Positions 53,166 through 63,008 of a stretch of DNA of 64,000 bases are shown piece by piece. The DNA is from Desulfosudis oleivorans (GTDB lineage: Bacteria; Desulfobacterota; Desulfobacteria; Desulfobacterales; SURF-7): NCBI GenBank assembly GCA_020723325.1, contig DYJD01000009.1, positions 1-64,000 on the forward strand, read 5' to 3'. The notes under the pieces were generated by a model. That model searched no databases. It had not been told where the DNA came from and saw only the letters and a list, made by a program, of their open reading frames with translations. Numbering within the stretch: position 1 is the stretch's first letter; each line of letters opens with the position of its first letter. A program made the translations under genes and the position numbers.

Positions 53166-53551
53166 TTAATCTTTCCGTTCTGAAATTAAACATTCAAAGT
53201 CACACAAATATAACAAGTGATTCTATAGTTTTCTTTATATTTCCAATATCCAGAAAGCCCTAGCCGAATAACCAGTCTGTTACATTTGATTTGTCAATCC
53301 GTGAATCATTTTTTATTTGTACCTATCTGTTTACACAATATATTTTTTCTTTACAAGTTTTTTTCTTTTATTGTGATTGCAAATGATCTTTCAGGATATC
53401 ACTCTTTATGGAATATTTCGCCGACTCTGGATGGTAATAGCAGGGGAATTGTATGTAGTTTTGGCATGAGACATGCTTTTCGGACTGATGATCTCGCCTC
53501 ATTGTGTTCGCCAGGTCAACTGGATTTTACATTCCATCATCCTGGGCGATC
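53166..53551. other. AT-rich gap upstream of the NACHT gene
   Basis: No gene seen in 386 bases. On minus, GTTATTC at 53272-53266 could be the left cassette boundary, but no pairing arms are visible next to it. The NACHT gene promoter must lie here or be supplied by the lost array. Confidence 0.3.
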
Positions 53552-53805
53552 GGCCAATGGGACGGGCCGTCCATCCGATGGACAAGGGCGGTTCGCGAAC
53601 CGCCCCTACAGATAGGCCATCGCGTTGGGCCTTTTGGTCAGCAAGGGAAACGCACCGGTATTTCTAAATTTTTCGCGTTTTGGATTCGTCTCTTTCATTC
53701 AACCTCTCGTGGTCTGTATCGGAATCGGCATCGCGTTTTTTTCTATTTTTTCGATCCCGATACCGATAGCGACCCCGACCCCGAAAACAACTACATGCGA
53801 TTCCC
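53552..53805 (+). repeat. composite intergenic repeat, second copy
   Basis: Contains the GGGCGGTTCGCGAACCGCCC palindrome (53586-53605), then GATAGGCCATCGCGTTGGGC, a GTATCGGAATCGGCATCG arm (53716-53733), its inverse CGATCCCGATACCGA (53752-53766) and AACTACATGCGATT. These are the modules of 8792-9052 but with the palindrome outside instead of inside the arms. Confidence 0.7.
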
Positions 53806-53814
53806 CTGGAAAAC

Positions 53815-56800
53815 TCAAGCTCTTTGGTTGCTTGATTGCACGAAAATTCCGTGCTTACCCTTGAAAACATGGCCAGGATCTGTTTCACGGCGGATGCCCA
53901 GCTTCTTCATGCGGGAGTAAAGGGTGGAAGGATGCAGCCCCAGCAGCACGGCCGCACCCTGGCGACCGCGGATTTTCCAGTTGGTTTGGGCAAGGATGTG
54001 CAAAATATGCTGTCGCTCCACATCTTCAAGGATTGTTTGCGGCCCTGAAGCATGACTGCCCGAATAAGTGGTCGAGACACCCCAAGCCTTGTCCGGCACC
54101 TTAAACAGGCCGCCTTGACTGAGAATCACCCCCCTTTCAATGACATTGGCAAGCTCACGTACATTGCCCGGCCAATCATATTGCAACAACTTCTCCAGTT
54201 CTTTTTCCGGAAAACTCTGAAAGCGCTTGCCGTTATTTTGGGCATAAATCTGCAGGAAATGGCGGGCCAGTAAAGAAATATCCGCCTTACGCTCCCGCAA
54301 AGGAGGAACGTAAAGGGGAAAGCTGTTCAGGCGGTAGTATAGATCGGCCCGGAAGCGGCCGGCTTGGATTTCCGCTTCAAGATTGCGGTGGGTGGCGGTG
54401 ATCAGCCGAAAGTCGGAGTGCAGGGTCTTGCCGCCGCCGATGCGTTCGAATTCATGGGTCTGCAGCACCCGTAGAAGTTTCACCTGGGTTTCCAGGGGCA
54501 GCTCGCCGATTTCATCCAGAAACAGTGTGCCGCCGTGGGCCAGCTCAAAACGGCCGATGCGGCGCTGGAAGGCACCTGTAAAAGCCCCCTTTTCATGGCC
54601 GAACAGTTCGCTGCTGATGAGGCTGTCCGGCAAGGCGTTGCAGTTCACGCTGATAAAAGGGCCGTGGCCCCGGGGCCCGGCCGCATGTATGGCATGGGCC
54701 ACCAGTTCTTTGCCGGAGCCGGTTTCACCCAGGATCAGGACATTGGCCTCCGTAGGAGCCACCTGCGCCACTTGCAAGAAAACCCGCTGAATCGCCGGGC
54801 TCTGCCCGACAATGCCGTAAAGACTCTCCCGGCCCGGGTGGCCGGGATCAAGGGCCAGATCGCCCCGGGTGATGGACCCAAGCTCCTGCTCCATCAGCCG
54901 ATTTTGCACGGTTAAGGCCGTCAGAGCCGCAAAAAAATGGAGCTGGGTCACATGCAGATCTTGAAAAGCATGGGTCAGCATGCGGTTGTCATGATACAGG
55001 GCGCCTTGAACAGCCCCCTTGAAGCGCAACGGCACACAAATCAGGGAACGAATGGCCTGATGCGAGTCCTGGGAGGGCATTTCCGGTCTGCTCAAGCGCC
55101 GGCTCTGCCCAGTTGAAAGAACCTCCTGAACAACCTGCCGGGCATAGGTAAAATCCCCTTCGACCGTTTGTTCGGCAGTCAAATGCCGGGCGGCCAAGAG
55201 GGCAAAGTCTGTGGTTTGGCCCGAGGATTTCAGCAAAAAGACAGCTCCCCGTTCAGCGCCGATGGTGCGGTTGGCGGTATGAAGAAGCTGCAGCAGGCGT
55301 TCGTCATGATCCGGGATATCCATGAGTTTGGCGCTCACATGGGCCAATTGCTCCCACCATTGCCGGACATCGGGTTGCTCCTGATGCAAAATTCTGAGAT
55401 CAGCAGGAAGCATGGATTCCGGCAAGCGGCTCAGTTGGGTCGAGGCCGCCAGTAACAATTGATCAGCGGCTTTTTCATTGCCGACCCTGAGATAGTGATG
55501 GTACAGGGCCACCCGGGTTCTGAGAAGTTCTATGAGGTGGCCGGACAAGCCTAGATATTTTTCCGAAGTTGTCAGGCTGTGCAGAATCACCTCGTCAGAC
55601 GCCTCTTCTTGCTGCAGTTGTAAGGCGCGATAGCGATGGGCGATACCGGCCAGGAAAACATTTTTGCTTTTCAGGGCCTGCTGGATTTCATTGTGGAAAA
55701 CCAGTCCTTTGATGCGTGGCAACCTGCCCTGCTCAACCTCAAAGCAAAGCTCCAGCAGATAGGGATAGGGCCACATGGATACCTGGAGTTGCGACCTGAG
55801 ATTCAGAAAGGCCTGAAGTTGTCGAACCGCCTGCTTTTCCTTGTGACATTGGTAATCCACATAGGCCGACAGCAAATGACAAAATAAACGCAAAGGACTC
55901 TTGGGCCATTTACCGCCTTCCACGGCAGCCTGCCGAACCTGTTCGCCGGCCTCCTCAAACCGCTGGATATCGATGAGGGCGATGGCGCTCACCAGGGCAC
56001 TGAAGGCCAGCATAAACGTATTGCCGGTTTGCAGACATTTGTCGCGCACGGCATGGATCATGCCGAAACCCTGGGCAGCCTGCCCCACCATGGTATAGCA
56101 GTTGCCGATGGTGGCTTCGGCCATGAGTTGAAAATGGCCTTGGAACATATCTTCCATGCCGGAAATTTCCGCTTCGTAAAGCGTGACCGCTTCTTGAAAA
56201 TATCCCTGCCAATAATGAAAAAAGGCGCTGAAGGTCAGGGCCGAGCGTTTCAACTTGGGATCATTTTCGGTCTCGGATAATGCCCAGCCTTTCCGGAAAC
56301 AGGTCAGGGCCTGTTGGTAGTCGGAGCGGTACCAATGGTTTTTGGCCATATGCATGTAGAGCAGCGCCGCCGCCCGCTGATCCCCGTACTGCTCCGCTTT
56401 ATTCAAGGCGTTTTGCAGCAGGTCCAGCATGCGGCGGATATCAAACCGAACATCGGCGATCCGGGAATATTTGATCACGGTTTCCATGAAAAGCTCATCC
56501 GCCTCCCGACCGGTCAAGGTGGTCAAGTCCTTCAGGACCTTCTCAAAGCATTGCAGTCCTTCTTCGGTTTTGAAGGATTTCAAATACAGGTCACCGGCTT
56601 TAAGGAGCCACCGGCATTGTTTCAGATCATTTTCAGTCCTCAGCAAATATCCGGCCACCTGGGCGGCCTTGGTTTCGTCATCCGGCAGTTCTTTCAACAG
56701 CAGATCGGCAATGGCGTGCTCCAACGCCTTTCTTCTTTGGGGGGTGAGGGCCTTTTGCAAGCCGGCCCGGAATCGGAGATTGCGAAAACAAAAGCGGCTG

Positions 56801-56991
56801 AAATCTATTTTGGACAGTAAGCCCTGTTGGACCCCTTGCTCCAAAGTTTCCAAAACGGTTGAAGGCTTTTCCGATGAAATTTGAATGAGCCAATCAATGG
56901 AAAAATCTTTATTGAAAAGGGCCGCCAGCTCCAGAACAGCCCGGCTTTTTTCAGATTCCCCAGAGGTTGGTTTTGGTTTGGTTGCAGTCAT
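53815..56991 (-). CDS. sigma-54-dependent activator with TPR-like and GAF domains
   Basis: 1058 residues from the ATG at 56991 (GGGAGG six bases upstream). Residues 1-520 form helical TPR-like repeats (for example [29 protein letters not shown]), then a GAF domain (about 545-690: [27 protein letters not shown]). The AAA+ domain has [13 protein letters not shown], the sigma-54 contact motif GAFTGA, and [13 protein letters not shown]. The C-terminus is a Fis-type helix-turn-helix ([21 protein letters not shown]). It is divergent from the glycyl radical enzyme gene, which has a sigma-54 promoter, so it is the obvious activator. Confidence 0.92.
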   Translation of the reverse strand: MTATKPKPTSGESEKSRAVLELAALFNKDFSIDWLIQISSEKPSTVLETLEQGVQQGLLSKIDFSRFCFRNLRFRAGLQKALTPQRRKALEHAIADLLLKELPDDETKAAQVAGYLLRTENDLKQCRWLLKAGDLYLKSFKTEEGLQCFEKVLKDLTTLTGREADELFMETVIKYSRIADVRFDIRRMLDLLQNALNKAEQYGDQRAAALLYMHMAKNHWYRSDYQQALTCFRKGWALSETENDPKLKRSALTFSAFFHYWQGYFQEAVTLYEAEISGMEDMFQGHFQLMAEATIGNCYTMVGQAAQGFGMIHAVRDKCLQTGNTFMLAFSALVSAIALIDIQRFEEAGEQVRQAAVEGGKWPKSPLRLFCHLLSAYVDYQCHKEKQAVRQLQAFLNLRSQLQVSMWPYPYLLELCFEVEQGRLPRIKGLVFHNEIQQALKSKNVFLAGIAHRYRALQLQQEEASDEVILHSLTTSEKYLGLSGHLIELLRTRVALYHHYLRVGNEKAADQLLLAASTQLSRLPESMLPADLRILHQEQPDVRQWWEQLAHVSAKLMDIPDHDERLLQLLHTANRTIGAERGAVFLLKSSGQTTDFALLAARHLTAEQTVEGDFTYARQVVQEVLSTGQSRRLSRPEMPSQDSHQAIRSLICVPLRFKGAVQGALYHDNRMLTHAFQDLHVTQLHFFAALTALTVQNRLMEQELGSITRGDLALDPGHPGRESLYGIVGQSPAIQRVFLQVAQVAPTEANVLILGETGSGKELVAHAIHAAGPRGHGPFISVNCNALPDSLISSELFGHEKGAFTGAFQRRIGRFELAHGGTLFLDEIGELPLETQVKLLRVLQTHEFERIGGGKTLHSDFRLITATHRNLEAEIQAGRFRADLYYRLNSFPLYVPPLRERKADISLLARHFLQIYAQNNGKRFQSFPEKELEKLLQYDWPGNVRELANVIERGVILSQGGLFKVPDKAWGVSTTYSGSHASGPQTILEDVERQHILHILAQTNWKIRGRQGAAVLLGLHPSTLYSRMKKLGIRRETDPGHVFKGKHGIFVQSSNQRA

Positions 56992-57045
56992 GATCATCCT
57001 CCCGGCCATATGGTATCCGAAGACGGGATTGTAATCAAATTAAAA

Positions 57046-57078
57046 ATCGATATTTCGACAATGCATCGAAATATCGAT
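57046..57078. promoter_or_regulatory. probable enhancer (UAS) of the glycyl radical operon
   Basis: Perfect inverted repeat: ATCGATATTTCGA, seven bases, TCGAAATATCGAT. It ends about 65 bases upstream of the -24 element, the normal distance for a sigma-54 activator site, and lies between the divergent activator gene and its presumed target. Confidence 0.75.
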
Positions 57079-57141
57079 GATTCCGACCGGCATGGATGCT
57101 ATGGTAATTATGAGTATCTTGAAATAATAAAGAATATTAAT

Positions 57142-57158
57142 TTGGCAATATCCTTGCA
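57142..57158 (+). promoter_or_regulatory. sigma-54 promoter of the glycyl radical operon
   Basis: TTGGCAATATCCTTGCA: -24 GG (57144-57145) and -12 GC (57156-57157) are separated by 10 bases and the flanks agree with the consensus TTGGCA-N6-TTGCA. Transcription would start near 57169, about 130 bases before the gene. Confidence 0.85.
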
Positions 57159-57299
57159 ATACTTCAGAATTGGAAATTCCTGGTTGGATATTCTGCGGTT
57201 CGCTGTGGATGAAAAAAACGAATATCGAATAACGAACAAGGAACCGCAGAATAATAAAGTAGCGAAAAATCTGTCGATCTTATGGAGAAAGGTGCGTAT

Positions 57300-59711
57300 A
57301 TGTACAGCAAATTGGAATCCAATACCATTCGCAACAAATTGGTCATCAAGGCAGTCCGAAATATCCGTAGGGGCGGTCAGAAGGAAGATGCGGAAAAAGG
57401 CATGTACCGTCCGGAGATCAAGCTGGATCTGCAGCGTTCCATTCTGCTCACGGAATCCTACCGGGCCACGGAAGGACTGCCCATGGTCCTGCGCCGGGCC
57501 AAGGCCCTGGAACACATCCTGACCCGCATGGATATCTACATCCAGAGCTGGGAGCGCATCGTGGGCAACAATGTCGCCGTGCCCCAGGGCCTGTATTTCG
57601 GCATAGACATGAACTGGCGCTCGGTGCGGCGCATTGTGGATCAGCCCGAAGGCCGGACCTTGCTGGATGCAGAAGGCCGCCGGAAACTGGATGAGCTGAT
57701 CACCTACTGGAAAGGCAAATCCATGAGCGATATCCAGCAGCAGGTTTTCACCGGCGAGGTGCTGGACTATTGGAAAATGTCCAAAGGGGCCGCCGGTTCC
57801 TGGTCCCATTGGTCTGAGCTGGGCATTCCCAATTACGAGAAAGTCTTCAAGGTCGGGCTCCGGGGACTCATTCAGGAGGCCAAGGGTCGTCTTGCGGAAA
57901 TCGACCACACGGTGCCGCCGGATTATGTTGACCAGAAGGAGTTTCTGCAAGCCTTGATAATCGCCCTTGAGGCCGTGATCGCCTATGCCCACCGGTATGC
58001 GCACCTGGCCGAACAACAGGCCGTAGCAGCACAGGAACCCTTTCATAAAGAGCGCCTGGAGACCATCGCCCGCATCTGCCGTAAAGTTCCGGAACATCCA
58101 CCGCAAACCCTGGCCGAGGCCTTGCAGTCCTTTTTCTTTATCCATGTGGTGCGCTACCTGGAATACTCCACCCTGGGGATCGGCGTGCGTTTTGACAAGG
58201 TCTTCGGCCCGTACTATGAAAATGATCTGAAAAACGGCCGCATCAGCCGGGAAGAGGCCCTGACCCTGCTGCAACTGCTGTGGGTCAAGTTCCACGAATT
58301 GGGCCTGATCTATTCCCCTACCCTGTCTGCGGTGTACGGCGGGGTGGCCTCTTTGCAGGCCATCACCTTGGGCGGGGTGGATTCAGACGGCAAACCGGTT
58401 GTCAATGAAATGACCTATCTGGTATTGGAAACTGCGGAGCGCATGCGCACGCCGGAACCCACCATCGCCATCCGCTATCATGACCGGCTCCCCCGGGAAT
58501 TGCTGGCTAAGGCCGTGGATGTGATCCGCACCGGTATCGGCTACCCCTCCTTTTTCAATGACAAGGCCTTGCTGCCCATGCTGGCAGGCTGGGATGTGCC
58601 GCTGGAAACGGCCCGGGATTATGCCGTCAGCGGCTGCGTATATATCGAACTACCGGGGAAAAACATCGCCCGCCGGGCACTGGGCGGCCTCAACCTGCCC
58701 CTGGCCCTGTGGTATGCCCTGACCCAGGGGGTAAATACATTCAACGGTGAACAGGTGGGCGCTTGCACCCCGGACCCCCTCACCTTCTCCTGCCTGGATG
58801 ATCTTATGGCGGCTTACCTCACCCAGGTGCGCTTTTTCACCAATCGGCTTTGCACCATCCAGAATATCAGCAACAGCCTGTATGAAAAATACCTGCCCCG
58901 GCCTTTTTACTCGGCCCTGCTGGACGGCTGCATTGAAAGCGGCCGGGATTGCCGCAAATGGGGCTATCCGTCCACCGTGTCGGATTTTTGCGTGGTCCTG
59001 GGGCCCACCAATGTTTCCGACGCCATGGCTGCAGTCGGCAAGAATGTGTTTGAGGATAAAACCGTGACCATGGCCCAGTTGCTGAAAGCCATGGCCGCCA
59101 ATTGGGAGGGACATGAGGATGTGCGCCGGCGCATGATCAATGCGCCCAAATACGGCAATGACCACGCCTATGCAGATGCCATTGCCGCGCAAGTGCAGCA
59201 CCGCACCGCCGCCGCCATCATGGAATCCAAAAACCGCTTCGGCTTTCCCTGCCGGGGGGACGGCTCGGGCATCTCGGCCACTTACGCCGCCGGCGCCATT
59301 GTACCGGCCACCCCGGAGGGCCGCAAATCCGGTGAGCCTTTGGCCGACGCCACCCTGTCTCCGGTTTTCGGCATGGATCAGGAAGGCCCCACGGCGGTAT
59401 TGAAATCCGCCGCCAACATCAGCGCCGCCAAAAGCTTCAACCATCTGCTCAACCAGAAATTTCCGCCCCAGGCCCTTTCCGGTGAAAACAAGGAGCGCTT
59501 CATCGATTATCTGCGGGCCTGGGGGGAGCTTGGGATCAGCCAGATCCAGTTCAATGTGGTGGACCGTGCCACCTTGCTGGAAGCCCAGCAGCAGCCGGAA
59601 AAACACCCGGATCTGCTGGTGCGGGTGGCGGGCTATAGCGCTTATTTCGTGGATCTGAGCAAGGGGTTGCAGGATTCCATCATCGCCCGCACGGAGCAGG
59701 ACTTTCCATGA
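57300..59711 (+). CDS. glycyl radical enzyme of unassigned type
   Basis: 803 residues from ATG 57300 (AAGGTG upstream). The C-terminal glycyl radical loop is VRVAGYSAYFVDLSKGLQDSIIARTEQ-like with Gly778. The active-site Cys446 lies in SGCVYIELPGKN. The residue two after this Cys, Glu in glycerol/diol dehydratases and many lyases (C-x-E), is Tyr here, so dehydratase chemistry of the usual kind is doubtful. Length and overall motifs agree with the PFL-like family. Next gene is its activase (4-base overlap). No microcompartment or known substrate genes are nearby; arginine/polyamine genes follow. Confidence 0.88.
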   Translation: MYSKLESNTIRNKLVIKAVRNIRRGGQKEDAEKGMYRPEIKLDLQRSILLTESYRATEGLPMVLRRAKALEHILTRMDIYIQSWERIVGNNVAVPQGLYFGIDMNWRSVRRIVDQPEGRTLLDAEGRRKLDELITYWKGKSMSDIQQQVFTGEVLDYWKMSKGAAGSWSHWSELGIPNYEKVFKVGLRGLIQEAKGRLAEIDHTVPPDYVDQKEFLQALIIALEAVIAYAHRYAHLAEQQAVAAQEPFHKERLETIARICRKVPEHPPQTLAEALQSFFFIHVVRYLEYSTLGIGVRFDKVFGPYYENDLKNGRISREEALTLLQLLWVKFHELGLIYSPTLSAVYGGVASLQAITLGGVDSDGKPVVNEMTYLVLETAERMRTPEPTIAIRYHDRLPRELLAKAVDVIRTGIGYPSFFNDKALLPMLAGWDVPLETARDYAVSGCVYIELPGKNIARRALGGLNLPLALWYALTQGVNTFNGEQVGACTPDPLTFSCLDDLMAAYLTQVRFFTNRLCTIQNISNSLYEKYLPRPFYSALLDGCIESGRDCRKWGYPSTVSDFCVVLGPTNVSDAMAAVGKNVFEDKTVTMAQLLKAMAANWEGHEDVRRRMINAPKYGNDHAYADAIAAQVQHRTAAAIMESKNRFGFPCRGDGSGISATYAAGAIVPATPEGRKSGEPLADATLSPVFGMDQEGPTAVLKSAANISAAKSFNHLLNQKFPPQALSGENKERFIDYLRAWGELGISQIQFNVVDRATLLEAQQQPEKHPDLLVRVAGYSAYFVDLSKGLQDSIIARTEQDFP

Positions 59712-60613
59712 CTACTTCCGGCATTGTCTTCAACCTTCAGCGCTTCAGCCTTCACGACGGTCCGGGCATCCGCACCACCGTGTTTTTAAAAGGCTGTCCC
59801 CTCAACTGCGCCTGGTGCGCCAACCCCGAGTCCCAGTCGCCCCGGCCGCAACTGATGACCCGGGACATAAAATGCTGCGGCTGCGGCGCCTGTGCAAAAG
59901 CTTGTCCGGAAGGCGCCGTTCAGCTTGAAGTAGGGAAAGTCCGCAGGATTCTTTGGGAGCAATGCACCCATTGCTTCCGCTGCGTTGCGGCCTGCCTTTA
60001 TGGTGCCCTGGCCGCTGTGGGCCAAACCATGACCGTGGAAGCGGTTTTGGACATAGTGAAAAAAGATCAGGTGTTTTATGACCAATCCGGCGGGGGCCTA
60101 ACTCTCTCCGGCGGCGAACCCCTGACCCAACCGACCTTTGCTCGGGAACTACTGAAAGGCGCCAAGGCCACAGGTCTACATACTGTCATGGACACCACTG
60201 GTCATGCACCACCGACAGTATTGGAAAGTATACTACCTTTTGTGGACCTCACCTTGTACGATATTAAACATTTAGACCCGCAGCGGCATCGCCGGGCCAC
60301 CGGCGTAGACAACCAATTGATCCTGCAAAATCTCAAGCGCACGGCGAACCAAACCCGAACCTGGCTGCGGATACCGTTGCTGCACGGCTACAACGACACC
60401 CCTGAACACATGGAAGGCCTGGCCAGGCTGGTAAAGGAATTGAACATTGAAAAAATCTCCCTCTTGCCCTATCACGAAGGTGGCTTGTCCAAATGCAGGC
60501 AGATCGGGCAAACACCTTTAGACTTCATGGCCCAATCACCTTCCGAAGCCCATTTGGCGCATCTCATGGAAATCATGACAAGGCATGGAGTCAGGGCCGC
60601 AATTGGCGCCTGA
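59708..60613 (+). CDS. glycyl radical enzyme activase (radical SAM)
   Basis: 301 residues. The radical SAM motif is CPLNCAWC (C-x3-C-x2-C), followed by an inserted ferredoxin-like part with two four-Cys clusters (CCGCGACAKAC and CTHCFRCVAAC), as in activases of diol dehydratase and choline lyase type. GGGLTLSGGEPLTQ and IKHLDPQRHRRATG are further family motifs. It installs the glycyl radical on the partner enzyme using SAM and reduced 4Fe-4S. The ATG overlaps the partner's stop. Confidence 0.93.
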   Translation: MTTSGIVFNLQRFSLHDGPGIRTTVFLKGCPLNCAWCANPESQSPRPQLMTRDIKCCGCGACAKACPEGAVQLEVGKVRRILWEQCTHCFRCVAACLYGALAAVGQTMTVEAVLDIVKKDQVFYDQSGGGLTLSGGEPLTQPTFARELLKGAKATGLHTVMDTTGHAPPTVLESILPFVDLTLYDIKHLDPQRHRRATGVDNQLILQNLKRTANQTRTWLRIPLLHGYNDTPEHMEGLARLVKELNIEKISLLPYHEGGLSKCRQIGQTPLDFMAQSPSEAHLAHLMEIMTRHGVRAAIGA

Positions 60614-60771
60614 ATACTCCCCAGTATTTGTGCATATGCTCCAAATCGATTTATAAAAAAAACCTTTTGCATTCTCTATCCGAATATATCATTCTGAAAA
60701 TAATTTATCTAAATGTCTCTATTCATATGAAGTTAAATAAATAGCAAGAATTACTCACTGGGAGAATGAAT

Positions 60772-61164
60772 ATGGGCGCTGTGAACCAAACGGATATTCG
60801 CTATTATTGTTCGGAAAAGCTGAAAGGCCTGCCTTTTTCCGAAGCCGTGCAGGTGGGAGATATGCTCTACCTTTCCGGCCAGATCGGCGTAGATGTTTCC
60901 ATGAAGGTTGTAACCGGGGGCATTGCCGCCGAAACCCGACAGACCCTGGAGAACATTAAGGCCAGCTTGGAGCGCTTTGGTTCTTCTCTGGATCATGTTG
61001 TCAAAGTTACAGTCATGCTGGCCGATATCGACGAATGGACGGAGATGAATAAAGTTTATGTTACCTATTTCCCCAAGCATCTGCCGGCCCGTAGCGCTTT
61101 TGGAACAACCGGGCTGGCCCTGGGCGCCCGGGTGGAAATCGAATGCATAGCGAGAATCAGATGA
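60772..61164 (+). CDS. RidA-family protein
   Basis: 130 residues; the second ATG (60772) has GGGAG at suitable distance, the first at 60766 is too close. YjgF/RidA pattern: FSEAVQVGDMLYLSGQIGVD, AETRQTLENIKASLERFGSSLDHVVKVTVMLADI, and the C-terminal PARSAFGTTGLALGARVEIECIA with the conserved Arg and Glu that bind imine substrates. RidA proteins hydrolyse reactive enamines/imines. Separated by 158 bases from the activase gene, so it may be in the same transcript. Confidence 0.85.
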   Translation: MGAVNQTDIRYYCSEKLKGLPFSEAVQVGDMLYLSGQIGVDVSMKVVTGGIAAETRQTLENIKASLERFGSSLDHVVKVTVMLADIDEWTEMNKVYVTYFPKHLPARSAFGTTGLALGARVEIECIARIR

Positions 61165-61363
61165 AACCATCCGTTTTTAACTAATGAAAAACGCACGGCT
61201 CCAACCCAAATTTCCAATTGACAAAGCGCGACCGATTGACGCAAAATGACCCAAATTTAAGCTGGATTGCTGCAGTTTCCCGAACAAACGCAGGCCATGC
61301 ATTTTCAATGGGAAAAGGTCCGTATTTCCAATAATCGATAAATAAGACAGGTTGAGGCGCATT

Positions 61364-61909
61364 ATGTACGTTCCGCGATATATGCTGTTTACCAAAGGCG
61401 TGGGGATTGCCAGGGAAAAATTGTCTTCCTTTGAAAATGCCCTGCGGGAGGCCGGGATCGCACACCTCAATTTGGTTAGTGTATCAAGTATTTTTCCGCC
61501 CCACTGCCAGATCGTGAAACCCAAAAAAGGCTTGGCCTTGCTGGAGCCGGGGGAAATCACCCACTGTGTCATGGCCCGGGAGCAGATCAATGAACCCGGC
61601 CGGCGCATAGTTGCCAGCATCGGCTTGGCCTTGCCGGCGGAAAAAGGGCGTTACGGTTATCTTTCCGAACATCACGGTTTCGGCCAGACCGAGCTGGAAG
61701 CCGGCGAATATGCCGAAGACCTGGCTGCCTCCATGCTGGCCAATACCCTGGGAATCGAGTTCGATCCGGGAAAGGACTACGACGAACGCCGCGAGATTTA
61801 CCGCATGTCCGGTAAAATCGTTGAATCCCAGCATATCAGCCAGGCAGCTACCGGCCATGAAGGCGGTTATTGGACCACGGTCATTGCCGCGGCCTTGTTT
61901 GTGAAATAG
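61364..61909 (+). CDS. pyruvoyl-dependent arginine decarboxylase
   Basis: 181 residues from ATG 61364 (GAGG seven bases upstream). The self-cleavage site VSVSSIFPP fits the pyruvoyl-type arginine decarboxylase: cleavage between Ser41 and Ser42 gives the beta chain and an alpha chain with N-terminal pyruvoyl. Other family segments are [35 protein letters not shown] and the final Gly-rich [12 protein letters not shown]. Makes agmatine and CO2 from arginine. The agmatinase gene follows 29 bases downstream. Confidence 0.9.
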   Translation: MYVPRYMLFTKGVGIAREKLSSFENALREAGIAHLNLVSVSSIFPPHCQIVKPKKGLALLEPGEITHCVMAREQINEPGRRIVASIGLALPAEKGRYGYLSEHHGFGQTELEAGEYAEDLAASMLANTLGIEFDPGKDYDERREIYRMSGKIVESQHISQAATGHEGGYWTTVIAAALFVK

Positions 61910-61938
61910 ATTTGGACGCCGGTTTGAAAAGGGATTCC

Positions 61939-62835
61939 ATGGAACCTGCGCCTGCTTTTATACCTTTTGGCGGTCAGCCGATTCAGACATCGGCTGTGGA
62001 CCAGGCCGAAATCGTGGTACTGCCCCTCTGTTATGAAAACGCCCCTTCCTATGGTACCGGCAGCGGTAATGGCCCGCTGCATCTGCTGACAGCCTCGGAA
62101 CAGCTCGAAAGTTTAGACGAAGAACTGCTGGTGGACTGGAGCTGCTATAAAATCCATACCCTGGCGCCGTTATTCCCCACGGGCGCGCCATATGCCGCCG
62201 TCATGCAGATGAAACAAGCCGCCGCCGCTGTATTGACGCGCCACAAATTTCTGCTCAGTCTGGGCGGCGATCATGCCATCACCATCGGGCCGGTCATGGC
62301 CGCCGCGGAAATGCATCCGGACATGGGCGTGCTGCAGGTGGACGCCCATCTGGATCTGCGCAACCAATGGAACGGCAGCCCGTACAACCATGCCTGCGTC
62401 ATGCGTCGCATCGCGGATGATGTGGGACTGCCCATCGCCCAGGTGGGGATCCGCTCGTTCTCTGCGGAAGAAGCGGAATATGTCAAGGCCCGCGGGCTAT
62501 CCCCCTTTTATGCCCATGCCATTGATCCCTTCAATGATGACTGGATAGCCGAAGTCCTGAAAAGCCTGCCTGGGAAAGTCTATCTCAGCATCGACTTGGA
62601 CGGCCTTGATCCAGCCGTTGTTCCGGGTACCGGCACACCGGAGCCGGGCGGCCTGGGCTATCGCCAATTGCTGCGCTTGATTCAGGCCCTGGCCCGCAAC
62701 AAAAAAATCGTGGCCGCAGACATCAACGAACTTGCCAAAATCCCTGGTTCCCAGGTATCGGAAATCGCCGCTGCCCGCCTGGCGGCCAAAATCATGGTTT
62801 ACGGTAAGCATTATCAGGCTTTTTGTTCAGACTGA
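61939..62835 (+). CDS. speB: agmatinase
   Basis: 298 residues from ATG 61939 (AAGGG upstream). Ureohydrolase manganese ligands are all present: GGDHAIT, DAHLDLR and SIDLDGLDP. The N-terminal half has PLCYENAPSYGTGSGNGP as in agmatinases. Hydrolyses agmatine to putrescine and urea; with the adjacent arginine decarboxylase it makes a two-step arginine to putrescine route. Released urea could be moved by the UT-type channel encoded at 9087, though that gene is far away. Confidence 0.9.
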   Translation: MEPAPAFIPFGGQPIQTSAVDQAEIVVLPLCYENAPSYGTGSGNGPLHLLTASEQLESLDEELLVDWSCYKIHTLAPLFPTGAPYAAVMQMKQAAAAVLTRHKFLLSLGGDHAITIGPVMAAAEMHPDMGVLQVDAHLDLRNQWNGSPYNHACVMRRIADDVGLPIAQVGIRSFSAEEAEYVKARGLSPFYAHAIDPFNDDWIAEVLKSLPGKVYLSIDLDGLDPAVVPGTGTPEPGGLGYRQLLRLIQALARNKKIVAADINELAKIPGSQVSEIAAARLAAKIMVYGKHYQAFCSD

Positions 62836-62916
62836 CTTTCCCCCTGCGCGCCTTTCCCACGATCATCCCATAGCTGAAAAATAATTTGACAAATCCCATT
62901 AGATGGTACATAAACA

Positions 62917-62970
62917 GACTGAGCGCTCGATCGGTTATGTATAATTAATGACTGAGCGCTTAATCGGATA
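62917..62970. promoter_or_regulatory. two direct operator-like repeats before the acyl-CoA dehydrogenase gene
   Basis: GACTGAGCGCTCGATCGG at 62917 and GACTGAGCGCTTAATCGG at 62950, 33 bases apart (three helical turns). Each contains TGAGCGCT with partial dyad symmetry, the form of TetR-type fatty-acid regulator sites. They lie 40-90 bases upstream of the start codon. Confidence 0.6.
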
Positions 62971-63008
62971 ACAAATATGGTTGATCATTCACATAAAAGG
63001 AGGGGGCC

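Noticed and set aside
57108-58295. 395-codon minus-strand frame over the start of the glycyl radical gene
   Set aside because: Would cover the sigma-54 promoter and the enzyme's N-terminus; the plus-strand gene is clearly real.
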